Below, in pieces: positions 5,107 to 5,558 of a DNA stretch of 5,558 bases. The position numbers and the translations under genes are program-made. Position 1 is the stretch's first letter. Each line of letters begins with the position of its first letter. The notes beneath the pieces are model-generated. The model was given only the letters and a program-made list of their open reading frames with translations. It was not told the origin of the DNA and ran no database searches. Origin of the DNA: an uncultured bacterium (lineage in GTDB: Bacteria; Methylomirabilota; Methylomirabilia; Rokubacteriales; CSP1-6); contig CAMLFJ010000252.1 of the NCBI GenBank assembly GCA_946479205.1, positions 1 to 5,558 on the forward strand. The letters run 5' to 3'.

Positions 5107-5558
5107 ATGCCGCCGACCAAGCTCGCCCACCTGGTCTTCCAGACCAACCGCCTGCCCGCGATGCGGGACTGGTACTGCACGGTCCTGGACGGGCGGGTGA
5201 TCTACGAGAACCCGAATCTTTCGTTCGTGACGTACGACGACGAGCATCATCGCGTGGCCTTCATCGATTTCGGTCCGCTCGCCACCCGGGACCTGTCGGG
5301 GGGCGACCTCCGATACCGGCCCACGGATCAGCCGGGCCTCCATCACGTCGCGTTCACGTTCGGCTCCATGGGCGAGCTGCTCGGCAACTACGAGCGGCTC
5401 GCCGCGCGGGGCATCCGCCCGTTCCGCTCGATCAACCACGGGCCGACGACCTCCATGTACTACGTCGATCCCGACGGCAACCGCGTCGAGCTGCAGATCG
5501 ACAACTTCGCCACCGCGGAGGAAGGGCAGGCCTGGATGCTCTCGCCCGCCTTCGACCG
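5107..5558 (+). CDS. VOC-family protein, extradiol dioxygenase/glyoxalase-like, C-terminus cut by window edge
   Basis: I translated 150 residues, open to the right edge. The protein belongs to the vicinal oxygen chelate superfamily, with two beta-alpha-beta-beta-beta modules. Module one begins LAHLVFQTNRLPAMRDWYC (6-24); module two begins GLHHVAFTFGSMGELLGNY (77-95). The three expected metal ligands are in place: H8, H80 (of HHVAF) and E128 (of NRVELQ). Y118/Y119 and DPDGNRVEL (121-129) give the usual final strand, and a conserved-looking HG (111-112) precedes them, as in catechol 2,3-dioxygenase-like proteins. Such proteins use Fe(II), Mn(II) or another divalent metal for ring cleavage, isomerisation or related chemistry. 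One-pair VOC proteins of this kind are often annotated as biphenyl-2,3-diol dioxygenase, but the substrate is not established. Family members usually run to about 160-190 residues, so only a short tail should be missing. It is very probably co-transcribed with the NIPSNAP gene upstream. Confidence 0.92.
   Translation, partial: MPPTKLAHLVFQTNRLPAMRDWYCTVLDGRVIYENPNLSFVTYDDEHHRVAFIDFGPLATRDLSGGDLRYRPTDQPGLHHVAFTFGSMGELLGNYERLAARGIRPFRSINHGPTTSMYYVDPDGNRVELQIDNFATAEEGQAWMLSPAFD

Noticed and set aside
3554..5200. Plus-strand open frame of 548 codons
   Set aside because: It is antisense to the oxidoreductase and then out of frame with the NIPSNAP gene. Its composition (Arg, Gly, Pro, His) is that of a GC-rich shadow and no domain is visible.
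5065..5439. Minus-strand open frame of 124 codons opposite the VOC gene
   Set aside because: The plus-strand VOC frame has all three metal ligands and a good ribosome site; the minus-strand frame has no recognisable features.

Overview
The window is GC-rich and densely coding. It reads like a chromosomal segment of a high-GC environmental bacterium. The gene mix is a twin-arginine COG2984-type ABC substrate-binding protein, an erythrin-VIT1 iron protein, an LLM flavin/F420-type oxidoreductase, a two-domain NIPSNAP protein and a VOC dioxygenase-like protein. Together with the near-total G/C third-position use, this resembles Candidatus Rokubacteria/Methylomirabilota or a similar soil lineage. 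That placement is inference from gene style only; no rRNA or marker gene is present.

Layout: (1) 1-986, minus strand: ABC transporter substrate-binding protein, nearly complete, with its C-terminal tail off the left edge. (2) 987-1112: divergent spacer with one AT-rich patch that could serve as a -10. (3) 1113-2075, plus strand: membrane protein with an N-terminal diiron ferritin-like domain and a C-terminal VIT1/CCC1 domain (MbfA type). (4) 2073-2087: the two convergent stop codons form the ends of a 15-nt palindrome. (5) 2085-3365, minus strand: 12-helix MFS transporter carrying an in-frame GC-rich hairpin repeat in its central loop. (6) 3335-4348, minus strand: luciferase-like monooxygenase, upstream of and overlapping the MFS gene. 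(7) 4349-4478: divergent regulatory spacer. (8) 4479-5096, plus strand: tandem NIPSNAP protein. (9) 5107-5558, plus strand: VOC-family protein, cut by the right edge.

Functional reading: there are two probable co-transcribed pairs. On the minus strand, the luciferase-like oxidoreductase and MFS transporter overlap, suggesting translational coupling of a redox enzyme with an exporter or importer. On the plus strand, the NIPSNAP and VOC genes are 10 bases apart, with the second ribosome-binding site starting inside the first stop codon. The two pairs diverge from one 130-base spacer and could form a small-molecule catabolism or detoxification module, but no substrate can be read from the sequence. 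The iron protein and the ABC binding protein look like independent neighbours. I see no RNA gene, CRISPR array, transposase or phage gene. The most unusual element is the palindromic repeat translated as part of the MFS protein. No complete novel system is evident.
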